Part shown: in pieces, positions 55,137 through 63,880 of the stretch
Numbering within the stretch: the first letter of the stretch is position 1
Layout: every line of letters starts with the position of its first letter
Source of the DNA: Alysiella filiformis
Lineage (GTDB): Bacteria; Pseudomonadota; Gammaproteobacteria; Burkholderiales; Neisseriaceae
Reading direction: 5' to 3'
Length of the DNA: 64,000 nucleotides
Assembly (NCBI RefSeq): GCF_014054525.1
Contig: NZ_CP059564.1
Span: 506,357 to 570,356 of the forward strand
The notes under the pieces: model-generated
Seen by the model: only the letters and a program-made list of their open reading frames with translations
Told to the model about the DNA's origin: nothing
Databases searched by the model: none
Translations under genes and position numbers: made by a program

Positions 55137-56942
55137 TCAAGTATTCAAACGAAAGTGCATTCTGATGATGTTTTTAAATCGCTTAACCACTTGCAGCGCG
55201 TCTTTCAACAAATCGCGTTCCATGGTGGACAAGCTGTCAATGTCCAACTGATTGGGCGCGACCACCTTGCCATCGTGCAAACACGCCAAACCCGCTTTCA
55301 AACGCATGTCCATCAAATAACGTTGCGCCTCCGACAAATCTTGGGCAAATTGCGCGTCCAGCACCCCCAGTTGCGCCAATTTTTGAATGCGCTCAAACGT
55401 ATTGGTTTCATTCACTTTATTTTCCAAACTCAAAGCGCGTACCCCATGCACCACAGGAAACAAGCCCATTTTTTTCACGTCCATTTTTTCCTTCGCTTGG
55501 CGGTGCAACAGGCGCGAAAAAAAGCCCTGCCCATCGCCATCAAATTGCTCCACCGCCCGCGCAAACGTCATCAACATGCCCACATCATTGTTCAAAAACT
55601 GACGCACATGACGATTGACCTCGTCCAACAAAGCCGTGTTGCCCGCCACCGCTTTCGCGTCCAAAAAAATGGCTAAATTCATCATGTTATCGCCCGTGGC
55701 TTTACGCGCCCAACCGCCCACCATTTGCTTAAATTCAGGCAGCGTTTTGCGCCACATGGCGTTGCTGACCATCACATTGCCCTTGCATGGCGGATAACCC
55801 AGCTTTTCCAGCAATTCAGAGAATTTTAAGGCAGCCTGTTCTGCCTCTGCCAAATCCGCTTGTTCGCTTAAAATCAAGGCATTATCTTGGTCGGTTTTCA
55901 GAACCTGCTCGCCGCGTCCCTCCGAACCCATCACGATTAAACACGATTGCTCATAAAGTTGGGGCGAAGCAATCATGCGCCACGCCTTTTCAAACAGGCT
56001 GCTGTTGAGTACCTGCATCAGTTGCGCCAACTGCGGTGCGCGTAAGCCATTATTTTTCAAAACCAAAATGGATTGTGTCATTTGCCACGCAATGCCATTC
56101 AAATCGTCCAGCGTGGTTGCACTTTCAAGGCGTTGGGCAACAAGCTGGCTGTGGTTGGACAAATACGCCAACACGTCCACCTGCTCCAATACGCCCACAA
56201 TTTCGCCCTGATTCAACACCGCCACGCGCTGCACATGATATTGCATCATTTTCAATAAGGCATTGAAAACAAAATCATTCATATCAATGCTGATTAAATC
56301 AAAAGTCGCCCATTGATGAGCAGGGTCTTGCGGCGAACCCTGTTTCAAAAGCAATTCACGAAACACCGATTCGGTGAGCAAACCCACGCGGTTTTCATGG
56401 CGGATTAACACCGATTTGTTTTTGTGTTTTTTCATGCTTTCGGCAACGGTAAACAGGCTGTCGTTGCCGTCTAACCAAACCGCGTTTTTGCGATAGGCAT
56501 CGCGCACGTTTGCGCTGAACAAGCCTGTTAATTCATTTTCATTGTGGTTGCCGATGAAATTGGCGAATTTGTCGGCAACCGAAGCATAAAAATACGCGCC
56601 AAATTGGGCATTGGCGGCAATGATTTTTTGCACGGTTTCTTTGGGAATGCTGTACACAAGCGATTGTTCTGCTACGATAAATTGATTTTGGCTGCTGCCT
56701 TCAATCAAAGCGCGCGCGTCAAAAGTATCGTGTTCGCGGTACACCGCCAAAACCTCGCCCTCGGCATTGAGTTCTTTGACCACACCTTTTATCATCACAT
56801 ACAAATGTTCAATGTTTTGCTGGGCTTGAATGATGATGGCGTCATCGTTGAAAAAGGCAATGTCCACCGATTGTTGCAAAATTTGCCTTTGCTCGGGGTT
56901 GAGCAAAGTGTAGGGCGCAAAACCAAAATCAAATCGTTCCAT
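55137..56942 (-). CDS. cNMP-binding / CBS-pair / DUF294 nucleotidyltransferase-like protein
   Basis: 601 residues. Domain order: cyclic-nucleotide-binding-like barrel (about 20-130, HLYVMIKGVVKELNAEGEVL), CBS pair (about 155-275, LIRHENRVGLLTES and VAVLNQGEIVGVLEQ), then a DUF294 nucleotidyltransferase domain with the signature GSEGRGEQVLKTDQDNALI and a C-terminal helical domain. The GSxGRxE...DxD pattern is intact. The family resembles GlnD-type regulators sensing adenylates and is often paired with a DnaQ-like exonuclease. Cytoplasmic. The specific substrate is unknown. Confidence 0.9.
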   Translation of the reverse strand: MERFDFGFAPYTLLNPEQRQILQQSVDIAFFNDDAIIIQAQQNIEHLYVMIKGVVKELNAEGEVLAVYREHDTFDARALIEGSSQNQFIVAEQSLVYSIPKETVQKIIAANAQFGAYFYASVADKFANFIGNHNENELTGLFSANVRDAYRKNAVWLDGNDSLFTVAESMKKHKNKSVLIRHENRVGLLTESVFRELLLKQGSPQDPAHQWATFDLISIDMNDFVFNALLKMMQYHVQRVAVLNQGEIVGVLEQVDVLAYLSNHSQLVAQRLESATTLDDLNGIAWQMTQSILVLKNNGLRAPQLAQLMQVLNSSLFEKAWRMIASPQLYEQSCLIVMGSEGRGEQVLKTDQDNALILSEQADLAEAEQAALKFSELLEKLGYPPCKGNVMVSNAMWRKTLPEFKQMVGGWARKATGDNMMNLAIFLDAKAVAGNTALLDEVNRHVRQFLNNDVGMLMTFARAVEQFDGDGQGFFSRLLHRQAKEKMDVKKMGLFPVVHGVRALSLENKVNETNTFERIQKLAQLGVLDAQFAQDLSEAQRYLMDMRLKAGLACLHDGKVVAPNQLDIDSLSTMERDLLKDALQVVKRFKNIIRMHFRLNT

Positions 56943-56999
56943 GGTGTTTTCCTTTGTGTGAATGGGGTTTCAGGCTGCTTGGCGGCGCATGAAATTTGT

Positions 57000-57125
57000 G
57001 TTGTGCCACCCATTTACCCCCTCCCCCTATGAAAGGGGGAGGGCTGGGGTGGGGGTTAGAAAGCCAACGTGCCACCCCCACCCTAACCCTCCCCCGCCAG
57101 CGTGGGAGGGGATAGGTTGCAAGCA
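57000..57125. repeat. Family C element
   Basis: GTGCCACCC end, CCCTCCCCCTATGAAAGGGGGAGGG hairpin (in part), an inverted GGGTGGGGGTTAGAAA / CCACCCCCACCCTAA pair and a second CCCTCCCCCGCCAGCG hairpin. It sits between the DUF294 gene and lrp. Confidence 0.7.
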
Positions 57126-57168
57126 GCCTGAAAGTTTTTTTCGTGTACTTTCAGGCAGCCTGAAAAAA

Positions 57169-57636
57169 CTAAACAGGCAATTTCCCCGTTGCCTTAATCG
57201 TTTGCACAGGCACTTCGGTTTTGATGTTGCTCACGCCCTCAATATGGGTCAAATGCTGCACCTGAAAACGGCGATAATCCGCCAAATCCTTTACCACCAC
57301 TTTCAGCACAAAATCGCAATCGCCCACCATCAAATAACATTCTTGCACCTCGTCCAAATCCTTGATGCTGTTGGAAAAGTGATTGACCACATCTTCCGTT
57401 TGCGATTTGAGCCACACGCGCACAAACAGCGTCAAATGTAAGCCCAATTTTTCCGCGTTCAAACGCGCCGAATAGCCTTTAATAAAGCCTTGGTCTTCCA
57501 AAATCCGCACGCGGCGCAAACACGGTGATGGCGACAAACCCACCAAATCCGCCAACTGATTGTTGCTCAAACTGCTGTCTTTTTGCAAAGCATTTAAAAT
57601 GCGTTTGTCTATTTTATCCAAATCGTCAAAAATCAT
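57169..57636 (-). CDS. Lrp/AsnC-family transcriptional regulator
   Basis: 155 residues from ATG 57636 (MIFDDLDKIDKRIL). The N-terminal helix-turn-helix is SNNQLADLVGLSPSPCLRRVRILE, and the C-terminal RAM ligand domain (about 70-150) is YLMVGDCDFVLKVVVKDLADYRRFQ (both in part). Members sense amino acids. It is divergent from azlCD across a 141-base AT-rich gap, the same layout as other Lrp-type regulators of branched-chain amino-acid exporters, so it probably controls azlCD and itself. Confidence 0.93.
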   Translation of the reverse strand: MIFDDLDKIDKRILNALQKDSSLSNNQLADLVGLSPSPCLRRVRILEDQGFIKGYSARLNAEKLGLHLTLFVRVWLKSQTEDVVNHFSNSIKDLDEVQECYLMVGDCDFVLKVVVKDLADYRRFQVQHLTHIEGVSNIKTEVPVQTIKATGKLPV

Positions 57637-57777
57637 GATTGAAAATATCTGCCAATAAAAATCAAAAAAATGGCGCATTTTGCCAAAATGATTTCATTTT
57701 AACACAACATCACAAAAAAATAGCGCGAATTTTGCCCTAGAATACGCGCTTTCTTTCATTGATAAAAAATAACCCAA

Positions 57778-58536
57778 ATGGACACCATTTCCACTTACGA
57801 CCACACGGCAATCACTTGCCCCATTCAAGAAAAAGCATACCAAAAACACGAATTTTGGCGCGGTGTGAAAGACGCGCTGCCCATTATGCTCGGCTTTATC
57901 CCTTTTGCTTTGGTGCTGGGGGCGTCGGCGGTGGGTGCGGGTTTCAAATGGTACGAATTGTCGCTTTTAACCACCACCAATTTGGCGGGCGGCTCGGAAT
58001 TTACCGTGGTTAGCTTGTGGCAAAATCCGCTCAATATTCCCCTGATTGTGGCAATGGCAACTTTGGTAAACAGCCGCCACATCATCATGGGCGCAACTTT
58101 TTCCTTATTACTCAAAGGTATGCCCAAGAAAAAAGCCTTGCCCCTGCTGTTTGTGATGATAGACGAAAGCTGGGCAATGGCGATTGCAGACGCGCAAAAA
58201 CACGGTCGCAAAGCCTTGAATGTGCCGTATTATTTGGGTGTGGCGATTTTATTGTGTTTGACTTGGATTGTGTTTACCACCGCAGGGGCGTATTTCGCGC
58301 CTTTGATTGGCGATTTGAAACAATATGGCATGGACATGGCGTTTACGGCGGTGTTTTTGGTGTTGCTCAAAGGCATGTGGCGCGGTTTTCAGGCAGCCTT
58401 ACCGTGGTTGGCGAGTTTGTTGGGGGCGGGGCTTTGCCATCATTTATTTGATGGTGCGTGGTATGTGGCGGTGGGTGCATTGGCTGGCGTGGCAACGGCA
58501 TTTTTCATGGGCGATGACCGTACAGAAAAAAATTAA
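57778..58536 (+). CDS. azlC: AzlC-family branched-chain amino acid exporter, large subunit
   Basis: 252 residues with a 30-residue polar N-terminus and about seven membrane segments (GFIPFALVLGASAVGAG, IPLIVAMATLVNSRHIIMGA, VAILLCLTWIVFTTAGAYFA, GMDMAFTAVFLVLLKGM, VAVGALAGVATAFFMG). The NSRHIIMGA motif is typical. With AzlD it forms an inner-membrane exporter. The stop is 11 bases before azlD. The start ATG lies only a few bases after a likely -10 (TAGAAT, 57739-57744). Confidence 0.94.
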   Translation: MDTISTYDHTAITCPIQEKAYQKHEFWRGVKDALPIMLGFIPFALVLGASAVGAGFKWYELSLLTTTNLAGGSEFTVVSLWQNPLNIPLIVAMATLVNSRHIIMGATFSLLLKGMPKKKALPLLFVMIDESWAMAIADAQKHGRKALNVPYYLGVAILLCLTWIVFTTAGAYFAPLIGDLKQYGMDMAFTAVFLVLLKGMWRGFQAALPWLASLLGAGLCHHLFDGAWYVAVGALAGVATAFFMGDDRTEKN

Positions 58537-58547
58537 AGGAAAAAATC

Positions 58548-58844
58548 ATGGAATTTCAAGTTTTGCTGACCATCATCACATTGGCGATTTGCACTTATTT
58601 GACGCGGATTGTGGGTTATTTGGCGTTTGCCAACCGCCAGCTTTCGCCCAAAGCCTTGCGCGTGATGCAAGCCGTACCAGGGTGTGTGCTGATTGCCGTG
58701 ATTGCGCCCGTGATTGTATCGGGCAATGTGGCGAATATGGTGGCGGTGGCGGTAACGTGTGTGGCGATGTTGCGCCTGTCGCTGTTGCCAACCGTGTTGA
58801 TTGCGATTGTTACCACAGGCATTTTGCGGCAAATGGGGTTTTGA
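58548..58844 (+). CDS. azlD: AzlD-family small subunit
   Basis: 98 residues, four membrane segments (FQVLLTIITLAICTYLTRI, VPGCVLIAVIAPVIVSG, MVAVAVTCVAMLRLSL, VLIAIVTTGILRQM). TYLTRIVGYL and the V.PGCVL turn are typical of AzlD/DUF-type partners. It is co-transcribed with azlC with AAAGGAAAAAATC as ribosome site. Confidence 0.93.
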   Translation: MEFQVLLTIITLAICTYLTRIVGYLAFANRQLSPKALRVMQAVPGCVLIAVIAPVIVSGNVANMVAVAVTCVAMLRLSLLPTVLIAIVTTGILRQMGF

Positions 58845-58874
58845 GTGGCGCAGAATGCGTTTTCAGGCAGCCTG

Positions 58875-59205
58875 AAACTTTTGCAACACCCACTTTTAAA
58901 CTGACGTAGGGGCGGATTTGATATCCGCCCCTTTTCAATTTATTGGTAACGCGAGTTCAGGATAAAAGTGATTGATAAATTTAAGTAACTTTACTCCCTC
59001 TCCCTGTGGGAGAGGGCTGGGGAGAGGGTATGCTGCTCAACAAGCTCTCTCCAACGCTTTCCCACAGGGAGAAAGGGTGGGTTTGTTGGCAAATTGACAG
59101 TTACTTATCCCAAGTTCACATTTTTGATAAAAATAACAATTTCTGCAATTTCTAAACAGGGCAGATATGCAATTCGCCCCTACAAACCGAGTTTTGCAAA
59201 GGTCT
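58875..59205. repeat. Family A element, full copy 3, interrupted by a family B element
   Basis: Ends AAACTTTTGCAACAC (58875) and GTTTTGCAAAGGTCT (to 59205). Without the 175-bp insert at 58948-59122 the element is 156 bp and aligns along its length with 26110-26263: ...caatttattg-[insert]-gataaaaataac... against ...taatttattgataaaaataaa.... Confidence 0.85.
58948..59122. repeat. Family B element, copy 3, nested in a family A element
   Basis: 175 bp. Starts AACGCGAGTTCAGGATAAAAG and ends CTTATCCCAAGTTCACATT. It contains two CCCTCTCCC-type hairpins. Its insertion in another repeat shows that family B has moved more recently than family A at this site. Confidence 0.85.
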
Positions 59206-59221
59206 CAGTCTGAAAAAGCAA

Positions 59222-59446
59222 TTACGTTAATTGCTCATGATGGGGCAATAATTCGGCAGCTTCACATTGCAAAATCAGTGAAATTTGAAACAGTTTATCT
59301 ACGGTTAAATTGACTTCGCCGCGTTCAATTCTGCCCATATAACTGCGGTCAATTTCAGCCAGCAAAGCCAGCTCATCTTGCTTAATATTCAAACTTTTGC
59401 GTTTATTGCGAATGTTGTTGCCGATTATTTGGCGAAGTGTATTCAT
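59222..59446 (-). CDS. XRE-family helix-turn-helix regulator
   Basis: 74 residues from ATG 59446 (MNTLRQIIGNNIRN). It is almost entirely one HTH domain: RNKRKSLNIKQDELALLAEIDRSYMGRIERGEVNLTVDKLFQIS (in part), with recognition helix near DRSYMGRIERG. Size and sequence resemble controller proteins of restriction-modification systems and small plasmid or phage repressors. It is divergent from the small membrane protein at 59551; a 16-base palindrome between them is a probable operator. A longer frame (to 59491) would run into the -35 region of the divergent promoter and is rejected. Confidence 0.88.
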   Translation of the reverse strand: MNTLRQIIGNNIRNKRKSLNIKQDELALLAEIDRSYMGRIERGEVNLTVDKLFQISLILQCEAAELLPHHEQLT

Positions 59447-59480
59447 GGCACGGAAAATCCAAATGCCAAAATATCTGTTT

Positions 59481-59513
59481 TTGACAAGCAAAAGTACACG
59501 GATTATAATCCGT
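59481..59513 (+). promoter_or_regulatory. Consensus promoter overlapped by a palindromic operator
   Basis: TTGACA (59481-59486), 17-base spacer and TATAAT (59504-59509) are a perfect sigma-70 promoter for the 59551 gene. The perfect palindrome ACGGATTATAATCCGT (59498-59513) is centred on the -10 box, so a bound dimer, most likely the neighbouring XRE protein, would block the promoter. Confidence 0.82.
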
Positions 59514-59550
59514 ATTGATTAGAAACTTTTTTTGTCAAGAGGAGTAAACT

Positions 59551-59736
59551 ATGTCTGATGAAATCATTGTTGGTGCTTCAAAAAAAGCGGCGAGTACTAT
59601 TGCTGATGTTTTAGTAGAGGTAGCAAAAACAAAACCTGAACTTGCTATATTGGGAGGGGTTGCATTTCTTTGTGTGGGTGGGCTTGTGTATGCTGTTGTG
59701 CGATTATCGGAAAATCAAACAGTACAAAATCGTTGA
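59551..59736 (+). CDS. Small single-span membrane protein
   Basis: 61 residues, strong ribosome site AGAGGAG. Residues 1-30 form a polar, probably amphipathic helix (KKAASTIADVLVEVAK). Residues 32-52 are a membrane segment (LAILGGVAFLCVGGLVYAVV), and the tail is short and polar. No signal peptidase site is evident. No family is recognised. It is driven by a perfect, apparently repressed promoter next to an XRE gene, an arrangement seen in toxin-antitoxin-like or phage-derived modules, but a toxic effect is only a guess. Confidence 0.72.
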   Translation: MSDEIIVGASKKAASTIADVLVEVAKTKPELAILGGVAFLCVGGLVYAVVRLSENQTVQNR

Positions 59737-59791
59737 ATATTGTAAATTTACTAGATTTTGGGGTTGTGATTTTCAGGCTGCCTGAAAAACG

Positions 59792-59822
59792 AAAAACCAA
59801 GTCGTGCAGACTTGGTTTTTTT
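59792..59822 (+). terminator. Terminator of the small membrane protein gene
   Basis: AAAAACCAAGTC pairs perfectly with GACTTGGTTTTT around five bases, followed by more T. It could also end tRNA-Met transcription from the other side (A-run). Confidence 0.88.
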
Positions 59823-59827
59823 GTGTT

Positions 59828-59904
59828 TGGTGGCGATGGGGAGACTTGAACTCCCGACCTCACGATTATGAGTCGTGCGCTCTAACCAGCTGAGCTACAT
59901 TGCC
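59828..59904 (-). tRNA. tRNA-Met (anticodon CAT, elongator type)
   Basis: Read on the minus strand: anticodon stem CACGA/TCGTG with loop CTCATAA, T-arm GGGAG-TTCAAGT-CTCCC, encoded CCA. Acceptor GGCAATG/CATCGCC has an A4.C69 mismatch. The lack of GGG/CCC in the anticodon stem excludes the initiator. A lysidine-type tRNA-Ile(CAT) is less likely but not excluded. Confidence 0.9.
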
Positions 59905-60012
59905 AAAGAAACGCGCATTATAATGATGATGGCGTGGTTTGTCAAATACCGCGTTTCAGGCAGCCTGAAAGCCGAAAAATCCCCATTTCCATTTGAAATA
60001 AAAAAGTTTTTC

Positions 60013-60042
60013 TTGCGTTCTGATGAAAAAGTGTGTTATAGT
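60013..60042 (+). promoter_or_regulatory. Promoter of the displaced S10 operon (rplC onward)
   Basis: TTGCGT, 18-base spacer, TATAGT, 91 bases before rplC. The leader has an imperfect inverted pair, tcttggcaga and tgccaagaa, at about 60049-60068. Confidence 0.7.
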
Positions 60043-60132
60043 AGCAGTCTTGGCAGAAATGCCAAGAATTTTTTATGTCCATTAAAGATTGCCCAATCGC
60101 AGGCAATCCCTTAATCTAACAAGGAAAAAATC

Positions 60133-60780
60133 ATGACTTTAGGTCTGGTTGGACGCAAAGTAGGCATGACCCGCGTGTTTACCGAACAGGGTGCATCTAT
60201 CCCTGTAACCGTGTTGGAAATGACTGCCAATCGCGTTACCCAAGTAAAAACCAAAGAAACAGACGGCTACACCGCCGTACAAGTTACCTTTGGTCAGAAA
60301 AAAGCCAATCGTGTGAACAAACCCGAAGCTGGACACTTTGCCAAAGCAGGTGTAGAAGCAGGTCGTGGCTTGCACGAATTCCGCGTTTCTGAAGAAAAAG
60401 CCGCCGAATTGAAAGCAGGCGATGTTGTTACCGTAGAATTGTTCCAAGCAGGTCAGTTGGTTGATGTAACTGGCACCAGCAAAGGTAAAGGTTTCTCTGG
60501 TACCATCAAACGCCACAACTTCGGCGCACAACGCACGTCTCACGGTAACTCCCGTTCGCACCGTGTGCCTGGTTCCATTGGTATGGCGCAAGACCCTGGT
60601 CGCGTATTCCCTGGCAAACGCATGGCAGGTCAATACGGCAACACCCAATCTACCGTGCAACACTTGGAAATCATTCGTGTTGATGTGGAGCGCAACCTGT
60701 TGTTGGTTAAAGGTGCCGTTCCTGGTGCAGCAAACAGCAACGTGGTCGTTCGCCACAGCGTGAAGAAAGCAGGTGCGTAA
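60133..60780 (+). CDS. rplC: 50S ribosomal protein L3
   Basis: 215 residues. It binds near the 3' end of 23S rRNA and the peptidyl-transferase centre. It has [34 protein letters not shown] and [22 protein letters not shown] (in part), the last containing the methylated Gln loop. It overlaps rplD by one base. Now first gene of its transcript, where rpsJ would normally precede. Confidence 0.98.
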   Translation: MTLGLVGRKVGMTRVFTEQGASIPVTVLEMTANRVTQVKTKETDGYTAVQVTFGQKKANRVNKPEAGHFAKAGVEAGRGLHEFRVSEEKAAELKAGDVVTVELFQAGQLVDVTGTSKGKGFSGTIKRHNFGAQRTSHGNSRSHRVPGSIGMAQDPGRVFPGKRMAGQYGNTQSTVQHLEIIRVDVERNLLLVKGAVPGAANSNVVVRHSVKKAGA

Positions 60781-61400
60781 TGGAATTGAAACTGATTAAT
60801 GCACAAGGTCAAGTTTCAGGCAGCGTTGCCGCTTCTGATGCCTTGTTTGCCCGTGAATACAACGAAGCATTGGTTCACCAACTGGTTACGGCTTATTTGG
60901 CAAATGCCCGTTCAGGCAACCGCGCCCAAAAAACCCGTGCCGAAGTGAAACACTCTACCAAAAAACCTTGGCGTCAAAAAGGTACAGGTCGCGCCCGTTC
61001 TGGTATGACCTCATCACCATTGTGGCGTAAAGGTGGTCGCGCATTCCCAAACAAACCCGATGAAAACTTCACACAAAAAGTGAACCGCAAAATGTACCGT
61101 GCAGGCATGGCAACCATTTTGTCTCAATTGGTACGCGATGAGCGTTTGTTTGTGATTGACACTTTGTCTGCCGCGACACCCAAAACCAAAGAATTTGCTG
61201 AACAAGTGAAAAATTTGGGCATGGAACAAGTTTTGTTCATCACCAAACAACTGGACGAAAACGTGTACTTGTCTTCACGCAATTTGCCTAATGTATTGGT
61301 GCTGGAAGCCACGCAAACCGACCCTTACAGCTTGTTGCGCTACAAAAAAGTGGTGCTGACTAAGGACGCTGTTGCACAATTAGAGGAGCAATGGGTATGA
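60780..61400 (+). CDS. rplD: 50S ribosomal protein L4
   Basis: 206 residues. In E. coli it also represses the S10 operon by acting on its leader; the leader here is new, so that control may differ. Typical segments: [29 protein letters not shown] and [15 protein letters not shown], the extended loop reaching the exit tunnel (macrolide-related, sequence wild type by eye). The stop overlaps rplW by four bases. Confidence 0.98.
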   Translation: MELKLINAQGQVSGSVAASDALFAREYNEALVHQLVTAYLANARSGNRAQKTRAEVKHSTKKPWRQKGTGRARSGMTSSPLWRKGGRAFPNKPDENFTQKVNRKMYRAGMATILSQLVRDERLFVIDTLSAATPKTKEFAEQVKNLGMEQVLFITKQLDENVYLSSRNLPNVLVLEATQTDPYSLLRYKKVVLTKDAVAQLEEQWV

Positions 61401-61711
61401 ACCAAGAACGTTTAATGAAAGTGATTTTGGCTCCTATTGTTTCAGAAAAAAGCAATATGCTGGCTGAAAAACGCAACCAAATGGTTTTCAAAGTATTGAA
61501 AGACGCAACCAAAACCGAAATCAAAGCAGCAGTAGAATTGTTGTTTAATGTTCAGGTTGCCTCTGTAACGACCACCACCACCAAAGGCAAAACCAAACGC
61601 TTTGGTCGCACATTGGGTCGCCGCAGCGATGTGAAAAAAGCCTATGTTAGCTTGGTTGCAGGTCAAGAGCTGGATTTGGAAGCAGCCGCAGCCGCTGCAG
61701 ATAAGGAATAA
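61397..61711 (+). CDS. rplW: 50S ribosomal protein L23
   Basis: 104 residues from ATG 61397 ([19 protein letters not shown]). An ATG six bases earlier is possible; the chosen one gives the ATGA overlap with rplD and the family start. It sits at the exit tunnel and docks trigger factor and SRP. The basic loop [17 protein letters not shown] is conserved, and the tail is Ala-rich ([10 protein letters not shown]). Confidence 0.97.
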   Translation: MNQERLMKVILAPIVSEKSNMLAEKRNQMVFKVLKDATKTEIKAAVELLFNVQVASVTTTTTKGKTKRFGRTLGRRSDVKKAYVSLVAGQELDLEAAAAAADKE

Positions 61712-61713
61712 GC

Positions 61714-62547
61714 ATGGCTATCGTAAAAATGAAACCGACCTCTGCAGGTCGTCGCGGCATGGTGCGTGTGGTAACTGAAGGTTTGTACAAAGGCGCAGCT
61801 TACGCACCTTTGTTGGAAAAACAAAAAACCACCGCAGGTCGCAACAACAACGGTCACATTACCACACGCCACAAAGGTGGTGGTCATAAACACCATTACC
61901 GCGTTGTGGACTTCAAACGCAATAAAGACGGCATTCCTGCCAAAGTAGAGCGCATTGAATACGACCCCAACCGCACCGCACACATCGCATTGTTGTGCTA
62001 TGCAGACGGTGAACGCCGTTACATCATCGCCCCACGCGGTATTCAGGCAGGCGCAGTATTGGTAAGCGGTGCAGAAGCCGCCATCAAAGTGGGCAACACT
62101 TTGCCAATCCGCAACATTCCTGTTGGTACCACCATTCACTGCATTGAAATGAAACCTGGTAAAGGCGCACAAATCGCGCGTTCTGCTGGTGCTTCTGCAG
62201 TGTTGTTGGCAAAAGAAGGCATTTACGCCCAAGTGCGTTTGCGTTCTGGTGAAGTTCGCCGCATTCACGTTGATTGCCGCGCCACCATCGGTGAAGTGGG
62301 CAACGAAGAGCAAAGCCTGAAAAAAATCGGTAAAGCAGGTGCCAACCGTTGGCGTGGTATTCGCCCAACCGTACGCGGTGTGGTGATGAACCCAGTAGAC
62401 CACCCACATGGTGGTGGTGAAGGTCGCACAGGCGAAGCACGCGAACCCGTTAGCCCATGGGGTACTCCTGCCAAAGGCTATCGCACTCGTAACAACAAAC
62501 GCACGGACAATATGATTGTTCGCCGCCGCTACTCTAACAAAGGTTAA
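61714..62547 (+). CDS. rplB: 50S ribosomal protein L2
   Basis: 277 residues. It is needed for subunit joining and peptidyl-transferase activity. [22 protein letters not shown] (in part), [13 protein letters not shown]-like block and the C-terminal [14 protein letters not shown] carrying the key His are all present. It begins two bases after rplW. Confidence 0.98.
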   Translation: MAIVKMKPTSAGRRGMVRVVTEGLYKGAAYAPLLEKQKTTAGRNNNGHITTRHKGGGHKHHYRVVDFKRNKDGIPAKVERIEYDPNRTAHIALLCYADGERRYIIAPRGIQAGAVLVSGAEAAIKVGNTLPIRNIPVGTTIHCIEMKPGKGAQIARSAGASAVLLAKEGIYAQVRLRSGEVRRIHVDCRATIGEVGNEEQSLKKIGKAGANRWRGIRPTVRGVVMNPVDHPHGGGEGRTGEAREPVSPWGTPAKGYRTRNNKRTDNMIVRRRYSNKG

Positions 62548-62552
62548 TTAAC

Positions 62553-62831
62553 ATGGCTCGTTCATTGAAAAAAGGTCCATACGTTGACCTGCACTTATTG
62601 AAAAAAGTAGATGCGGCTCGTGCGAACAACGACAAGCGTCCAATCAAAACTTGGTCGCGCCGTTCTACCATTTTGCCTGATTTCATCGGCTTAACCATTG
62701 CTGTACACAACGGTCGCACACATGTGCCTGTGTTCATCAGCGACAACATGGTCGGTCATAAATTGGGTGAGTTCTCATTGACCCGTACCTTTAAAGGTCA
62801 TTTGGCTGATAAAAAAGCCAAGAAAAAATAA
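62553..62831 (+). CDS. rpsS: 30S ribosomal protein S19
   Basis: 92 residues. It lies in the 30S head with S13. [40 protein letters not shown] (in part) and [14 protein letters not shown] are typical. Confidence 0.98.
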   Translation: MARSLKKGPYVDLHLLKKVDAARANNDKRPIKTWSRRSTILPDFIGLTIAVHNGRTHVPVFISDNMVGHKLGEFSLTRTFKGHLADKKAKKK

Positions 62832-62839
62832 GGTGAAAC

Positions 62840-63169
62840 ATGAGAGTAACTGCACAACATAACAACGCCCGCATTTCTGCTCAAAAAGCCCGTTTGGTGG
62901 CAGACATGATTCGTGGTAAAGACGTTGCCCAAGCCCTGAACATTTTGGCATTCAGCCCCAAAAAAGGTGCTGAATTGATTAAAAAAGTGTTGGAATCCGC
63001 CATCGCCAATGCCGAACACAACAACGGTGCCGACATTGATGAATTGAAAGTCGTAACGATTTTCGTGGACAAAGGACCCAGCCTGAAACGCTTCCAAGCG
63101 CGTGCCAAAGGTCGCGGTAACCGCATTGAAAAACAAACTTGCCACATCAACGTGGTGGTAGGCAACTAA
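62840..63169 (+). CDS. rplV: 50S ribosomal protein L22
   Basis: 109 residues. Its beta-hairpin lines the exit tunnel. [39 protein letters not shown] and HINVVVGN are conserved; no change is evident in the macrolide-related hairpin. Confidence 0.98.
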   Translation: MRVTAQHNNARISAQKARLVADMIRGKDVAQALNILAFSPKKGAELIKKVLESAIANAEHNNGADIDELKVVTIFVDKGPSLKRFQARAKGRGNRIEKQTCHINVVVGN

Positions 63170-63178
63170 GGAATAACC

Positions 63179-63880
63179 ATGGGACAAAAAATTCATCCAG
63201 TTGGTTTCCGACTGGCAGTCAATAAAGACTGGTCTTCAAAATGGTTTGCCAAAAGCACCGACTTTGCCGCCGTTTTGAAACAAGATATTGATGTACGCGA
63301 ATATTTGCGTAAACGCTTAGCCAATGCTTCTGTTAGCCGTGTCGTGATTGAGCGTCCTGCTAAATCTGCACGCATTACCATTCACACGGCTCGCCCTGGT
63401 GTGGTAATCGGTCAAAAAGGCGCAGACATTGAAGTATTGAAACGCGATTTGGAAAAATTGCTGGGCGTGGCGGTTCATGTGAACATTGAAGAAATCCGCA
63501 AACCTGAATTGGACGCTCAATTGATTGCTGACGGTATCGCGCAACAATTGGAAAAACGTGTTCAATTCCGCCGTGCAATGAAACGTTCTATGCAAAACGC
63601 CATGCGCGCTGGCGCAAAAGGCATCAAAATTATGGTGTCTGGTCGTTTGAACGGTGCGGACATTGCGCGTAGCGAATGGTATCGTGAAGGTCGTGTGCCT
63701 TTGCATACTTTACGCGCTGATGTGGATTATGCTACCAGCGAAGCCTTGACCACTTATGGTATCTTGGGCTTGAAAGTATGGGTGTACAAAGGCGAAGTAG
63801 GTCAAGTTCAAGCGCAGCCTGAACAACGCGAAAACCGCCGCAACAACCGTAAAGGAGGTCGCAATGCTGCAACCAACTAG
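63179..63880 (+). CDS. rpsC: 30S ribosomal protein S3
   Basis: 233 residues. It lies at the mRNA entry site. The N-terminal KH domain has the motif [14 protein letters not shown], and the C-terminal domain has [30 protein letters not shown] (in part). The tail is Arg/Asn-rich ([17 protein letters not shown]). It overlaps rplP by 17 bases. Confidence 0.98.
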   Translation: MGQKIHPVGFRLAVNKDWSSKWFAKSTDFAAVLKQDIDVREYLRKRLANASVSRVVIERPAKSARITIHTARPGVVIGQKGADIEVLKRDLEKLLGVAVHVNIEEIRKPELDAQLIADGIAQQLEKRVQFRRAMKRSMQNAMRAGAKGIKIMVSGRLNGADIARSEWYREGRVPLHTLRADVDYATSEALTTYGILGLKVWVYKGEVGQVQAQPEQRENRRNNRKGGRNAATN

